NCBI GenBank assembly: GCA_035041965.1
Contig: JAPYMA010001478.1
Coordinates: 148,682-212,681, forward strand
DNA length: 64,000 bases
Origin: Anisakis pegreffii
Taxonomy: Eukaryota; Nematoda; Chromadorea; Rhabditida; Anisakidae
Reading direction: 5' to 3'
Shown here one piece after another: positions 37,201-51,100 of the stretch (position 1 is the stretch's first letter; every line of letters begins with the position of its first letter). A program made the translations under genes and the position numbers. The notes under the pieces are model-generated. The model was not told the DNA's origin. It saw nothing but the letters and a program-made list of their open reading frames with translations, and made no database searches.

Positions 37201-39734
37201 TGATCTGTCTGTTTTTGAATGTGGTGATGTGTGTTTGCAATTACAGGGATCGCTTGAAGCTGAGAAAAATGAAAAATCAGAATTACAACGGCTGAAGAAG
37301 AAACTTGAAGCGGATGTGAACGTTAGTTGGTTCTTGATAATAAGTGATAACGATTTAAAGAATGCGGTATGGCCGGAAATCCAATCAATCAAAAGAACTT
37401 ATCAGGATTGGGAATATTCTTTATTAGAACAGAAATTTAAGAGATCCTCATGAAATAAGAAAAGGGTATGTTACTGACTGCTCAGATTGTGCTTCTGGAA
37501 GTTTGAAGAAGACCGCACCACTTGATATGAAAAAAAAATCAGCTTATTGATTACAATCAAAAATTCTTTGAAGGACCTCGAAACTGCTCTAACGCATGCG
37601 AATTCGGCCAACGAAGACACACAGACGAATCTGAAGAAGTATGCACAGCAAATCAGTGAGCTGCAGCACGTACTCGAGGATGAACAGATGCGACGACAAC
37701 AATTCAGTGAAGATTGTATAAATGCTGAGAAACGTTTGGCATTTGTACAATCTGAAAAAGAAGTTCTTGAGCTGAAATCATCACAGGTGCCTTTCGATTG
37801 TTCGTGTAGCCACTGGATTGCTATGCAGTTCGTTTCCGATGGTAGTTATCTAGAATATGCATTCAGTATCTCTGAACCAATTTTCAGGTGTCTGCATTGG
37901 TTGAAAATCGTAATAATTGAATCATGATAATTAAACACTACTAATGTGGATTGTATGATAACCTGATAGTGCCCATGACCGTCAACTCAACTAAGAACGA
38001 ATGAAGAACGACTATCAACAACGTATATCCCAATCAGATGTAGCAGTGTTGAATTTCAGGCTGAACGACTTAACAATCAGCTGGCACTCGAAACGAATGA
38101 AGTACACCAGCAAATCGACAAACTCACGATTCAGTGCAACGACATTAACGCTGCTAACAGACGCATGCAAGAGGATATTGTTCAGACAAGGGTTGTGGGC
38201 GCATTTTGCATTGAAATTTTGACCTTTTTGACTGCATTTCGACCATTTAAGCTTTGATTGAATGAGTTCGACTATATTTATGACTGTTTCTGTTGTGAAC
38301 TCTGATTTGGTTTTTTCAATGAATGTGAGATTTTAGAAAATATTGTTTTGATATGTGATGTTAGGAATGAATCGTTGAGCTGCTCATGGTTTTCTAATAT
38401 TGAGATAGCAATTATTTCTGTGAACACAGCCTAGAACAACAAACACAAGACTACTGAATTTTGAGTCTTTTCTGTTAGTCGATTAGTAATTATGTTTTCA
38501 GAATGTAACATGAATAATGATAAACTCAAAACTACCGCTATATGAGAACAAGTGATAAAATATCGTTCAGAAATGCTTCAATTTGGGAAATATTTACACT
38601 TACGATTAGAGTATCATTTGTATACTGTTTATTGTGAACAAAGGTTTGATGTGACATTTCAGGCAGATCTGGATGAAGCTTCGAACGAGTTGAAGAATTC
38701 AGAAAAATTATTCAAAGCAAACGCTTTGGAAGCATCGAATGCTTCGGAACAACTACGAATGGAACAAGCCAGAAGTGAGATGATCGAACGTGAGCGTAAA
38801 TCATTGGAGATGAGCGTTAAAGATGTACAGTGCAAACTGGATGAACAAGATGCAGCGATGTTGACAGTGGCAAAGAATGAAGTGAGCAAGATGGAAGATC
38901 GATTGAAGACGTTGAATGCGGACGGTGAAAATGCACGAAGACGAACGCAAGATGTGATGAAGACGATTACGAAACAACAGCGACAAATACGACAGCTCGA
39001 ATTCGAAATCGACGAGAATTTGAAACGAAACACTCAAATGAATGAACTCATTGAGAAGTTGCAAAACAAACTGAAGCAACAGAAGAAACAAATTGATGAC
39101 GCGGTGAGACACCTCATACCCTACTGCATGTTTCTGAAAAAACTGGAATGCAGTCGTTATGAAAAGATGAACGGTGAAATAAGCTAATGCATAACTGAAA
39201 CAGTATTTATAACAAAGCGCTGAAATTAGTGACACTTAATTATGTGATGACCTTAATCATATCTGTTACAAACGTTATCGAAACGACTTGTGATCATCAC
39301 TACTGATCAAAAAACATAGCTTTACGGTAGCGCCTGCTGTTCGTTTTCGAGCAAGCAGTTGCACTGAGAAACCTTATGTATAGGAGTTTGGCGAGTGCTA
39401 TAAGCAAATATCAGAGAGAGTCTCGCAAGAGATGTTTCACTGGATTTTAGAGGTACTCTGAAAACATCACAGAGCCAACAAACTACGTTGTTGGATGTTG
39501 CCTCTGTGATGAATGAATTTGAGGAATGCCAATCGTTTTTACAACAATTTCGGACAGGAATTATTTCAGGAAGAACTGGCCACAGTGAATTTACAAAAGT
39601 ATCGACAGATTTATACGCAAGTACAGAATGCTGAAGAACGAGCTGAAGCAGCCGAGAACAGCGTTCAGAAGATAAGGTCCAAAACGAAACTGAGAAATAC
39701 TGGTAGAACCGGCAACGTTTCTCCACATCAGTGA
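28286..39734 (+). CDS. Muscle myosin heavy chain, array copy 2 (MHC-2)
   Basis: Myosin II heavy chain with the same 15-exon layout as its neighbours: 28286-28354, 28806-28934, 29409-29549, 29841-30065, 30371-30605, 31646-31998, 32458-32718, 32890-33789, 33982-34089, 34664-37063, 37247-37321, 37574-37786, 38060-38191, 38663-39103, 39570-39734; 1948 residues, the shortest complete copy. P-loop GESGAGKT, switch 1 [10 protein letters not shown], switch 2 DIAGFEIFD and both reactive cysteines are intact. Loop 1 reads [14 protein letters not shown]; loop 2 reads [13 protein letters not shown]. The head-rod Pro is near residue 847. The rod lacks glycine at the usual fourth skip-residue site ([10 protein letters not shown]). 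The tail after RSK is short and basic ([16 protein letters not shown]). Exons 5-7 with their introns are nearly identical to MHC-3, and intron 5 carries a hAT-like insertion. Confidence 0.94.
30456..32640 (+). repeat. MHC-2 half of the MHC-2/MHC-3 near-identical tract
   Basis: From mid exon 5 to mid exon 7 this stretch is almost identical to 43886-45240 in MHC-3, apart from the hAT-like insertion and part of intron 5. Intron 6 (31999-32457) is 459 bases in both genes with roughly a dozen differences by eye. Neutral intron sequence this similar points to recent conversion or unequal exchange rather than selection on protein. Confidence 0.85.
30737..31585 (+). mobile_element. Non-autonomous hAT-like element in MHC-2 intron 5
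   Basis: About 849 bases with perfect 12-base terminal inverted repeats, CAGTGGTTCTCA and TGAGAACCACTG. Flanks ATGTAGAA and ATACAGAA match at 6 of 8 positions, as an old 8-base hAT target duplication would. The homologous intron of MHC-3 (44036-44245) lacks it but keeps sequence on both sides (CATAAAATCGA to the left, GAATGTGAAA to the right), giving a related site without the element. No transposase frame is visible. A TIR-like TGAGAACCCTG also occurs inside, at 31363-31373. Confidence 0.72.
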
Positions 39735-39924
39735 CCTACAATCATTGAAAATAACCTTCTGAAAAATGCACGTGCGTCTCAAATTGACAGTATATCGTAT
39801 TTTGAAACGAAGTATTCTATTGATGTTGATCAAGATTCTGATTGATAATCAATCTTGTTTGTATGCGAAACTTCTGGGATATTTCCATTTCGCATAATAC
39901 ATGTATGTTAACTTCATAATACTC

Positions 39925-39930
39925 AATAAA
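39925..39930 (+). terminator. Candidate poly(A) signal of MHC-2
   Basis: AATAAA about 190 bases after the TGA stop and the first clear match downstream. Confidence 0.5.
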
Positions 39931-42114
39931 CAATTTCACTTCATTCAGTGTTCATCCTTAACTCATTACCAACATCAGTGCCGTAAACAACTCAAAACCT
40001 GCACTAAAACATCACTATCCAGTAAGACTGTTTCATTATATACTTCACAAAAGACCCATATGGCATAATTTCGGGTTTGAGAGGCCTCACTGGAAATGTG
40101 GCGATAGTCTCCATCGTTCCAAAGACCTTTCTGTACTGCTCCACTTCTCTCAGCCAGTTAACATCTTCAAGCCTTTAAGAAATGGAAATTTGGAAGGGAG
40201 GATAATCTATATTCTGAAGTCACTGAGTCCATTTCCCGCTATCCCTTGACATTCCCATGGTAGGCTACTACGCAGTTTCGAAGTCAGTCTTTGATGTTTA
40301 GCAAAAGTAAGTTATCCCAGTTTACATCAAGGAGCAACATCCATCACAACAAGAAAGCATGCCTCCGGTGTTATGAGCAATTTCAAATAGAATAAAAATC
40401 ACTATAACTCGGGAATTAACAGCACTCGGGAATTTTGAACAATCGTAAAAATGATCTCTTCCAAAAGAAATGAACTGAATTAATGATTCATAACGCTGGT
40501 GATTTTGTTAATTAGGCAAAACGGTAATAATGAAAGAGATTGGTGGTAATTTTCATGGAAAATATTGAGAAACACTGTTTTGAATAAAACGACCTCTAAC
40601 CGAAGATGAGTTAAAATTCAAGATGACTTTGAGAAAATGGTTTCTTTGGTATGTAACAACACCGACGATATGGGAGCACATTTCATGCGATTTCGCAAAA
40701 TACTTTGGTCTGAAAAAATGCATTACCGAGCGATCAAAAATCAACACTCTTCTAAATTAGTACAGCCAGAATAATAACAATAACATCATCTGTGAGCATA
40801 ACGTAGACATTTATTTATAACCATCTGCAAATATACTTTTCATAAATTCATAACTTGCAATCATACGAACACTCAAATCGTTGTTATTATTTACACTGAT
40901 TATTGTTACTATTTACTTTGATCACTTTGAGTGTTGTTTATTATCTCATTTCAAATTTTCCAATCGGTCATTATAACCTGTATTTCATATAGCTGGATAT
41001 GAACACATCTCAATCTACGAGATTTATGAAATCGTATACATTTTTTCATAAAGTATCGTATGTTGAATTATTCATAACATGTTACTTGCATAATCTCATG
41101 AACGCTGATAATAAAGCTTAAGTGGAAATCGGAAATAAATGAATACTGATAATCAAGCAGAAGTTGAATTCGCAAAACTTGATGTCGAAAAGTAGAGATT
41201 CACGGCAGTTTTCATTACTTATTCAGCATTTGTGCTAAACTCCAGTCTACTCTATAGTTGGACTATAATTTTTCATCGTGTTTATCAGTTTTAAGTAAAC
41301 TCGCATCAAAACATGTTTAGAATTGGAATGCGCACCCCGAAATGAACCAGCTCAATTGCACCCGAGCTAACAGAAGTGCATAATGTGCGCAATGGAAGAA
41401 ATTTCAAAACTCCAACTTTAAGACTTATGTGACAGTAAGTACGACCTATGTGCCAGATTTATACCTATCTAAACAAACAAACAATTCCACACAGAGATGA
41501 AATCTGGTATTGATGATTTTGATGTTGAGAAGAGGAGAATCTGAGAGGATTGTAGGTGCGAGGAGAGCATCTTTATTGTGCTTGTTATTGATATGATACA
41601 CGTATTTGATGTACGTATCTGATGCAATGGATGTTTACGTGCTTTGTGCTAAGATGTGTATGTGCATTCGTGCACTATTTTATGGATGAGGTGAGTGAAA
41701 TTTTGAAATTTTTAAGTATGAGATAAATATTATGCTGAGGAATGCAAGCGAGGCATAGTGACACTTGTTTGACATATTGCTTACTCAACGTATAACGTGT
41801 ACAGTAAACGTTGCTGTTAGGGTGGTGTCGTAGGTGAAGATAGATAAGTGATATTAAGTAGGTAGTGTTCAACAACACAACACTTCTGCTCGGCAACATT
41901 CAAGTGGATAGAGGTTTGGAATGAAAAAATGCAAAGGTACGCAACTGAATGAAAAACGATAACATGCATACTTGTTTCGAGAGCAGTTCGGGAGAAAAAT
42001 GAATTTGTTGGAGGATACATAAATGAGCGGATCGGCTGAGAGCAATCATTGCATCGTTACATCTTCGAACAGTGCAGTCATCTTCAGCACAGACTGCTAC
42101 TGTCCTCAACGACA
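39931..42114. other. Spacer between MHC-2 and MHC-3
   Basis: About 2.2 kb with no supported gene on either strand. It should contain the MHC-3 promoter. No TATA box close to the start codon, no inverted-repeat element and no copy of neighbouring exons was recognised. Confidence 0.5.
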
Positions 42115-45100
42115 ATGGACTACGAAAACGATCCCGGCTGGCAGTATCTCAGACTTTCTCGAGAACAGATCACTGCTGTGAGCCCTTTTATCATATCATT
42201 TTGAATAATCTACGTTATCACTGACCATTGTTCTCACCACGGCAACTGAGTGATGATGTCGTCTTTTTGTATTTATTTCTTAAACATTCCAGTTGTCAAA
42301 TGTTGGAATCTGTGGCTTTTTGCTTGTTTAGAAATCCCAAACTCCTTCAATAGATAATGTTTATGAATGTGTTTACCATATGCGCTTCTCATTCATCGAT
42401 ATTTTCAGGATCAATCAGTTCCATATGACTCGAAAAAAGATTGTTGGATTCCAGACAAAGATGAAGGCTACGTGCCCGCTCAGATTATCTCCACAAAAGG
42501 AGACCAAATCACAGTCACAAGCAAAGGATCAGAGGTATTAACCACAATTCAGACTTCTATAAATCGATTAGCAGTAAGGAAGCAATTAAGCATTCAATAT
42601 CATTTGAGATTGTTCGACAGTCGGAGATATAACTCTGCGAATTTCCAAGTTATGATTTCGAAAGTGTTACTCAATGATATTCACTAGTAAAGTATCTTTA
42701 GGCTATGACACAAATTTAATCAGCTTGACAGAAATGGAACGAATTGAAAATAAGAGTAGGAAGGGATCAGATGGTGACAAAACTTGATGAAAGTGGCTAA
42801 ATCGAGTTATTTTTGGTTGTTGTTCTTTGACAATTCAATATAAGATTATGTTTGATGAATAAGCGTAAAAGTAGAGAACAAAGGATAGTTTGTACTTATT
42901 TATATGTACCACTGCAGGCGATACAATATTCGATCAAATTCCGACACTAATGAAAATTTTCAGAAAACACTGAAAAAGGACTTAGTGGCACAGATGAACC
43001 CACCAAAATTCGAGAAAACAGAAGACATGTCAAACTTGACAATTCTGAACGATGCTTGTGTTCTACATAATCTACGAGCACGTTATGCAGCAATGCTCAT
43101 CTATGTAGGCTTTCTTACTCTTATCTCGAATCATCAGTTATGGTGTTAACTAATTGCTGCAAAGTGCATGTCACATTCATGAGCGAACATTGACCGTACG
43201 ATAAGAAGAGGTGCAAAAAACATTCAGGTGTTGGTCCAGTAGATTATTAGCTGGAAAGACATAGCTGAATGCCTTTCAGAGCCATCCATACGTTATGAGT
43301 TAAGACAAATTGCAACGAGTAATTTAGCAAATCGTTTGAATACTTTGGCTGAGCTTAGATGAAATCAGGAAAATTCAATGGCATTCGAAGAAAAATAACA
43401 ATTGCAGACATATTCTGGCTTATTCTGTGTTGTGATCAACCCATACAAACGTTTACCGATTTACACGGACTCAGTGGCACGCATGTTTATGGGTAAAAGA
43501 AGAAATGAGATGCCACCACATCTATTCGCTGTATCAGACGAAGCATATCGAAATATGCTCCAAAATCACGAAAATCAATCAATGCTGATCACCGGTGAAT
43601 CTGGCGCCGGCAAAACAGAAAACACTAAAAAGGTTAGCTGATAACTTTACAATGATGATCGATCGATCACATAAGCGCAGCTATTATCTTGGAAGCATGC
43701 AGGATGAACACAAATTTTTGGATTTATCTTATGAGGAAATTGGTTTAGTCGAATGGCACTGCACACATTGATCAACTGAACTTGGCTGCTTCAGGTAATT
43801 GCATACTTTGCATCTGTGGGTGCAAGTCAAACAGAAGCAGCTGGTGGCGCTACAGAGACAGCAGGTGGCAAGAAGAAAGTGACCTTAGAAGATCAAATTG
43901 TACAAACAAATCCAGTGCTTGAAGCATTCGGTAACGCGCGAACAGTCAGAAATAATAACTCATCACGATTCGGAAAATTCATTCGAATTCATTTCTCGAA
44001 ACACGGCAAAGTTGCTTCATGCGATATTGAACATTGTAAGTTGTTTGGATTCCGTAAGTAACCTCTAAAATGCTTTCATTTCATTTGTTGTTGAGTACCT
44101 TTGAGAAAGCGATGAGTGCAAAAATGAGTGGACATAAAATCGACTTTTGTTTACAAAGAATGTGAAACCTATTCGTCATAGAAAAGACTCCTATGATGAC
44201 ATATGTAAACGGCTTGCTCGCCTAGCACAAATGAATGGCTTGCAGATTTGCTGGAGAAATCGCGTGTAATCCGACAAGCGCCAGGCGAGCGATGCTACCA
44301 TATCTTTTATCAGATGACATCAGACTTCAAACCAGAACTGAAACCAGCTCTTCTATTGGACAAGCCATTACGTGAATATTGGTTTGTTGCCCAAGCCGAA
44401 CTTACAGTAGATGGGATGAACGATACTGAAGAGTTTCAATTGACTGATGAGGCATTCGATATTCTACATTTCACTGAAGAAGAAAAAATGAATTGTTACA
44501 AGTTGATGTCTGCACATATGCATATTGGCAATATGAAATTCAAGCAACGTCCACGAGAGGAACAAGCTGAACCCGACGGCACTGATGAAGCCGAAAAGGT
44601 TTGTGTTCTATGATTCAATTGGGTGAAAACTGATTTTGAGTTTAGAGAGTGAGAATGGATATTTGAAGGGACTCTGGGAAAAGTAACTTTTGTCCTTTCC
44701 TCTCTAACAAATATGCAGATAATCATCCGTCTTTATTTGGGATCATTTCAACCGTTACTGTTTCCAACAATATATGAACTTTCCCAAACATCCACATACA
44801 CAAGATCAGATGGTTTTATGAAATATTGAATCAAGAAAAAGGAATTTTTCGCTGAACGAAAGTATTCTTTTGTAGTGATAACTTCCTCCTCTGAATTAAA
44901 ACTTGCAACTGAATTAAAATGTGATTTTACATGATGTCCTTTTCCTACAAATTTCGGATAAGCAGTATAAGAATTACTAAAAATCGTCAGCGCCTATCTC
45001 GTCAGCAAACAATTTCGAGCTCATGATTCCACTGCAAACGAAGTGATAAAATTTCAGGCAGCAGCGATGTACGGCGTCGATACAGATGAACTTCTTAAGG

Positions 45101-48100
45101 CATTTACACACCCCAGAGTGAAAGTTGGCACAGAATGGGTTAATAAGGGTCAGAACGTGGAACAAGTCAACTGGGCAGTTGGTGCGATGGGCAAAGCTAT
45201 ATACGCACGCGTTTTTAACTGGCTGGTTCAAAAGTGTAATAAGACACTTGATCAGAAGGGCACTTCTCGAGACTATTTCATTGGTGTCTTAGATATCGCC
45301 GGGTTTGAAATTTTCGACGTAAGTTTCCACCTCTTCTCCCAATTAATTGATCCGTTTCTGACGGGAAGCAGTGGCCTCGAGGAGCAAACACTTATGCTGC
45401 CCATTATGTGAATAGTAGCAAGCTGCTGATTTTTGTATGAAAAGCTGCAAGAATTCTTGAAATGACTTTCATGAGAATACTTACGACGAAGGTAACATGC
45501 TTCGCATAGGTTTTCAACGAATTATTTGAACCACTCCAAAACTATAAATCGTCCTATGACATTCAGCCCATTGGTTTCGTGCTTGAAATTCGAAACTCTG
45601 GAAGACAAGCAGCAACAGTGAGTAATGTTTTTCAGTTCAATTCCTTCGAACAACTCTGGATCAATTTTGTGAACGAGAAATTGCAACAGTTCTTTAACCA
45701 TCACATGTTTGTGCTGGAACAGGAAGAGTATGCGAGAGAGGGTATTGAATGGACGTTCATCGATTTCGGTTTGGATCTTCAAGCTTGCATTGAGCTGATC
45801 GAGAAACCGATGGGTATCATCTCGATGCTTGATGAAGAGTGCATTGTGCCGAAGGCTACTGATATGACACTGGCTCAGAAACTCAATGAACAACATCTCG
45901 GTAAACATCCGAACTTCGAAAAACCAAAACCACCAAAGGGTAAACAAGCTGAGGCACACTTCGCAATGCGTCACTACGCTGGACTGGTCAGATACAACGT
46001 GACAAATTGGCTTGAAAAGAATAAGGACCCTCTTAACGATACTGTAGCCGCATGCTTGAAAGTATCACAAGGGAATGCACTTCTGAATGAGATATGGTCA
46101 GATTATACCACACAAGAAGAGGCATCACACGCTTCGAGGAGCGGTGGAGCGAAGAAGAAGGGTAAATCCGGTTCATTTATGACCGTATCGATGCTCTACC
46201 GCGAATCTCTCAACAACCTCATGTCAATGCTCTACTCCACTCATCCACACTTCATTCGATGCATTATTCCCAATGAAAAGAAGAAATCAGGTCTTTTGGA
46301 TGCTGCACTCGTCCTCAATCAACTTACCTGTAACGGTGTACTGGAAGGAATTCGTATCTGCCGTAAAGGATTCCCTAACAGAACTCTTCATGCTGATTAT
46401 GTAGAGCGTTATGCGCTGCTCGGTGCACTCGAGTCTAAATCTAGCCCCGACCCAAAACAATGTGCCATCAAAATGCTCGATAAACTCGTCGCAGAAGGTT
46501 TAATGAAACCAGAAATGTTCAAAGTTGGTCTAACAAAAGTGAGCGGCTTTATTTCATCTTTTCATATTGCTACAAATACTTTCAAGATGAACAAACACAT
46601 TCGTCAAATATGCGAACATTTGGAATGAAAAATCACTTGTTATACTAGATCGCTTCTAGGATGGAAACCATTTATACGGTTCATCCTAATAGTTAAGAAC
46701 AACCAATGGGAATATTAAAACTACCAGACAAATTATATACCTATCCCACTATTCAGATTGAAATAAAAGCAATCATTTCCGCCACTGATCTTGAATTCAT
46801 AAATTTCATACTTTTGATACTTACAATCGCTAATGATAGAACATGATGAAGCCACGATCTGGATATAATCTGTCGTTTTCTGAGTAATCTCATGGAGATG
46901 TATCAGTGATATTTCAGGTTTTCTTCAAAGCAGGTATTTTGGCTCATTTGGAAGATCTTCGTGATGAGCGTCTTGCTTTCTTGATCACCGGTTTACAAGC
47001 ACAAATTCGCGAATACTTCATCTGTGTAAGTTCTAATCATTATCTGCAAAAGTCGCTTAATCACATCACATCAGCACTAATCACGATCTCATATCACGAA
47101 TTATTCATTGCATTTGCTATATTCGAATGCGATGCATCATTTTGATTTTCTTTTCATTCATGAGTGATAACAAGAGTACAAATGCGTAGTTGTCGTACAA
47201 TATTCTGAAACATCACAATTTGAGCACTGATTCCAACCAAGCGAAAATGATTTGAGAGCATTTGAATTCATAACTGTTCAATCGTTTCCAGAAAAGACTT
47301 TCAATAGTTACTCACTAATATGGCTTTGAAATCTCTTACAAATGAATCATACATCAGTGAAAACTGTGAAAATCAATAGTTTGATCGTTATATTTTCAGA
47401 TTGACTTGAAACATCGACGTGACATGTTAGCAGCCACGAAGACAATTCAATACAATGTGGCTGATTGGGTGCATGTGATTACTTGGCCATGGTTCCTACT
47501 ATATTTGGATACGGTGCCGTTGGTGCGCGCAAGCAAATTGGAAGAAACCATGGAACAGTTACGCACCGACATTGACCAATTTGAGAATACACTTGCTGGT
47601 AAAAAGAATGAACGCAATCAATTGGAATTGCAGTTGGAGAAGATTAACGCCGAAAAGAATCAAGTCTTGGCTGAGATTAAGAGTTCACGATCTGAGAATA
47701 CTGAAGCCGAGGATCAAATCGATCGTTTGACTGCCGAAAAAGAGACAATGGAAAAGGAACTGGTTGAAGTTGAGGCGAAACTTGATGCCGAACAGAAGAA
47801 GACCGCACAAGAGAATGAAGCAGTGAAGAAACTAGCACAAACCATCGACACGATGCGAAAGAGTGCACAGGACTTCGAGATGAATAAACGTAAAACGACT
47901 GCGGATAAGATGGCAAGAGATAATCAGATTCGATCGTTGAAAGATGAGATTGCGCAACAGGAACAAGCCATCGCAAAACTCAATAAAGAGCGTCAACTAC
48001 AAAACGAAGAAGCCAAACGTCTCGCCGAGGAAATATCGGCTCAAGAAGAACGCACAGGCCAAGGTAACAAAACTAAATCACGACTTGAGGAAACACTTCG

Positions 48101-51100
48101 GGAACTGGAAGATGAATTGGAAAGAGAGAAACGCAATCGTACAGATGCAGATAAAGCGAAGCGCAAAGCCGAAGGTGAAGTACGCATAGCGCACGAGAGT
48201 TTAGAGGAGTTGGACAGTCAAAAGCGCGATGTGGATGCGCAAATAAGGAAGAAAGAGGTGCAGCTGCACGAGAGCGGTATCAAGTTGGACGATCAACAGG
48301 CGCTTTACGTACGGCTTACGAAACAGATGAAAGACGAACAAGGACGTGCGAGTGCAGTGGAGGAGAACGTGGCGAGTGAACGCGATGCACGCGAACGAGC
48401 CGATCGAGCCAGAGGACAACTACAAAGCGAACTGGACGAACTGATGAGTCGTTTGGACGAACAAAAATACGCCACTGAAGCACAAATCGAAGCCGGCAAA
48501 AAGCAAGAGGCTGAAATCGCTAAACTGAGACGCGAAGTGGAAGAGAGTCGTTTATCGCACGAAAATGCCGAAACGCAATTGCGTAAGAAGAACAACGACT
48601 GCGTGATGCAACTGAATGACCAGATTGATGCGATACGCAGAATGAAACAGAAAGCTGAGAGAGAACGTTCGGAAATGCAGAAACGTCTCGACGAAAGCAC
48701 ATCTCAATTGGACAGCTTTGTGAAGTCGAAAATGGAACGTGAACGCTTGATAAAGGATTTGGAGAATCAAACAACAGAACTCAACCAAACTGGCGATGAG
48801 AATAAAACAAAGTTGCAGCAAATGAACTCGACAAATACACGTCAATTGAACGAAAATAACGAGTTGATGAGACGCTGTGAAGAGTTGAATGAACAGATCC
48901 AAACAACGTCCACCATCAAAGCGCAACTCATCCAAGAGGTCGACTCGTTCAAACGACAAACAGCTAAAGAGCTCCGAGACAAACAGATATTCTCAACGCA
49001 ATCAAAGAGTCTTCAAATGGAATTGGATCAGCTGCGTAGTACGTTAGACGATGAAGTCGCAGCGAAAACTGATTTGCTAAGACAATTGAATAAGGCGAAT
49101 TTGGAAATTGAACAATGGCGAAGTAAATTTGAAGATGCCAATTTGGTGCCATTGGATTCATTGGATGAAGCAATCAAGAAGATCACTCCAAGAATGGTTG
49201 AACTGGAAGAGGCGATCGATTCAGCGAACTCGCGAGTGACGGCTCTCGAAAGAATCCGCTCTCAGATGAGTGCAGATGCTGATGAGGCACGCAAACAGGC
49301 TGAGCGTAATGCAACAATAGTGGAGCAATTGGACAAGAAGCAGAAAGCCTTCGACAAAACCATTGAAGAATGGAAACGAAAAGTGGACGATGCGAATCAA
49401 GAGTTGCAAATGGCACAGAAAGAATCCAGAACGCTATCAGCGGATCTGTTCTCGGAACAATCAATCAACGATAATTTCCAGATGCAGGTGGATGGACTGA
49501 GACGAGAAAGTGACACCTTGAACCAACAAATTCACGATCTGCAATCACAGTTGATGGACGGTTCGAAGAATGTACACGAAATGAGTTCAAGGGTCAAACG
49601 ATTGGAGACAGAAAAAGATGAGCTACAACGTGCGCTCGATGAAGCTGAAGCTGCAGTTGAGGCTGAGGAAACTAAAGTTTCGAGATCGCAGATTGAACTG
49701 AATCAAATTCGGGCCGAAATCGAGAAGCGTTTATTGCAAAAAGACGAAGAATTCGATAATGTTCGTAAAAATCATCAACGTGCAATCGAATCTGCACAGG
49801 TAAGCGAGCACATCCACTTGCTTTCGAATTGTTTCGTGCAGTTTTTTCTCGACCGATCTTCATCTGTTCTTTTTTGCTTATGATGAATAATTTCTAGTAT
49901 AGATTGCGGTTGAGATTAATGGTTGAGATTAATCTCTTTCTATATTCCAACGATTAGAAAAGAATAACAACGTCCGAAGCTTATCAAACTCGCTCGATTT
50001 GTCACTGTTCATTCGTCACATTTCAGGCAAGCATTGAGGAGGAGCAAAAACTGAAGTCCGAATTACAAAATGTTAGGAAGAAGCTGGAAAGTGATGTCAG
50101 CGTAAGTTTCGCTTTTTCATCTTTGAATTAATGATAGAAGTTCAGATTGCGAATAATCAGTAAAAAAACGTATTCACCCGAGTAAATCAAATTTGTGAGC
50201 AATCGTTCGAATTCCTCAAATCAGTTGTTCGGCCCCATTATAGTGATGTTTGCTAAAAACTGAGACGTTGTCCACTCTCAGGTGTCACGGAAAGTCATCA
50301 ACTTTCCACGCTAGATGTGCTATTTAAATGCAAAAATCTGCTGATAACTTTATTGAAAACTTCGAAAAATGAAGATGACAATACATTGATCAAATATTTG
50401 CCAAAAAAGTCACATGCTCAATGAACAAGCACATTCGTTAAAATGACAGGATATGGAAATGGCGTTGATGCACGCGAATACGGCGAATGATGAAGCACAG
50501 CGCAATGTGGTCGCATACGGCGAGCAGATCGGTGAATTGCAAAGGGTGCTCGAGGAAGAACAAACGCATCGTGAGCAGCTCAGAAACGACTGTATCGCAT
50601 CTGAGAAGAGATTATCCGTGGCGCAATCAGAAAAGGACGATGCGTCCAGCAAAGCATTACAAGTCTGTACACTTTGCATTTTCACATCAAATGTCTCAAT
50701 GTCAGAATTCAAATGCAATCACTGAGTTCGGCTTCTTTAAAAACAAAAAGAAAAACAAATTTTAGGCCGAAAGAATTAGAAAACAAATTGAATCTGAGTA
50801 CAACGAAGCAAAACGTCAATTGGACACATTCGTAGTGGAAGAAACCGATTTGAGCGCAGTGAAGAAAAGGATTGAAGCTGATATCCTTCTGTACAGAGTG
50901 AGTGCTCTTATGAAATCCATTCATTTGTTCATCTAACATCAATCCCTCATAATCATTAGCAAGAATGATCTTATTGTTAATTAGTCGAAATTATTCCAAA
51001 AGGCACCTGAATCCACAAATTAGGATGAGGTCGATTGTTTGCAACAGATCGAACTAGAGTTATTTGATTGAAAATCTGTTAGTGCTAGGTGCAAACTGTC

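Noticed and set aside
40060..40330. Protein-like stretch in the MHC-2/MHC-3 spacer
   Set aside because: Interrupted by stops in all frames within 150 bases and without splice sites that would rescue it.
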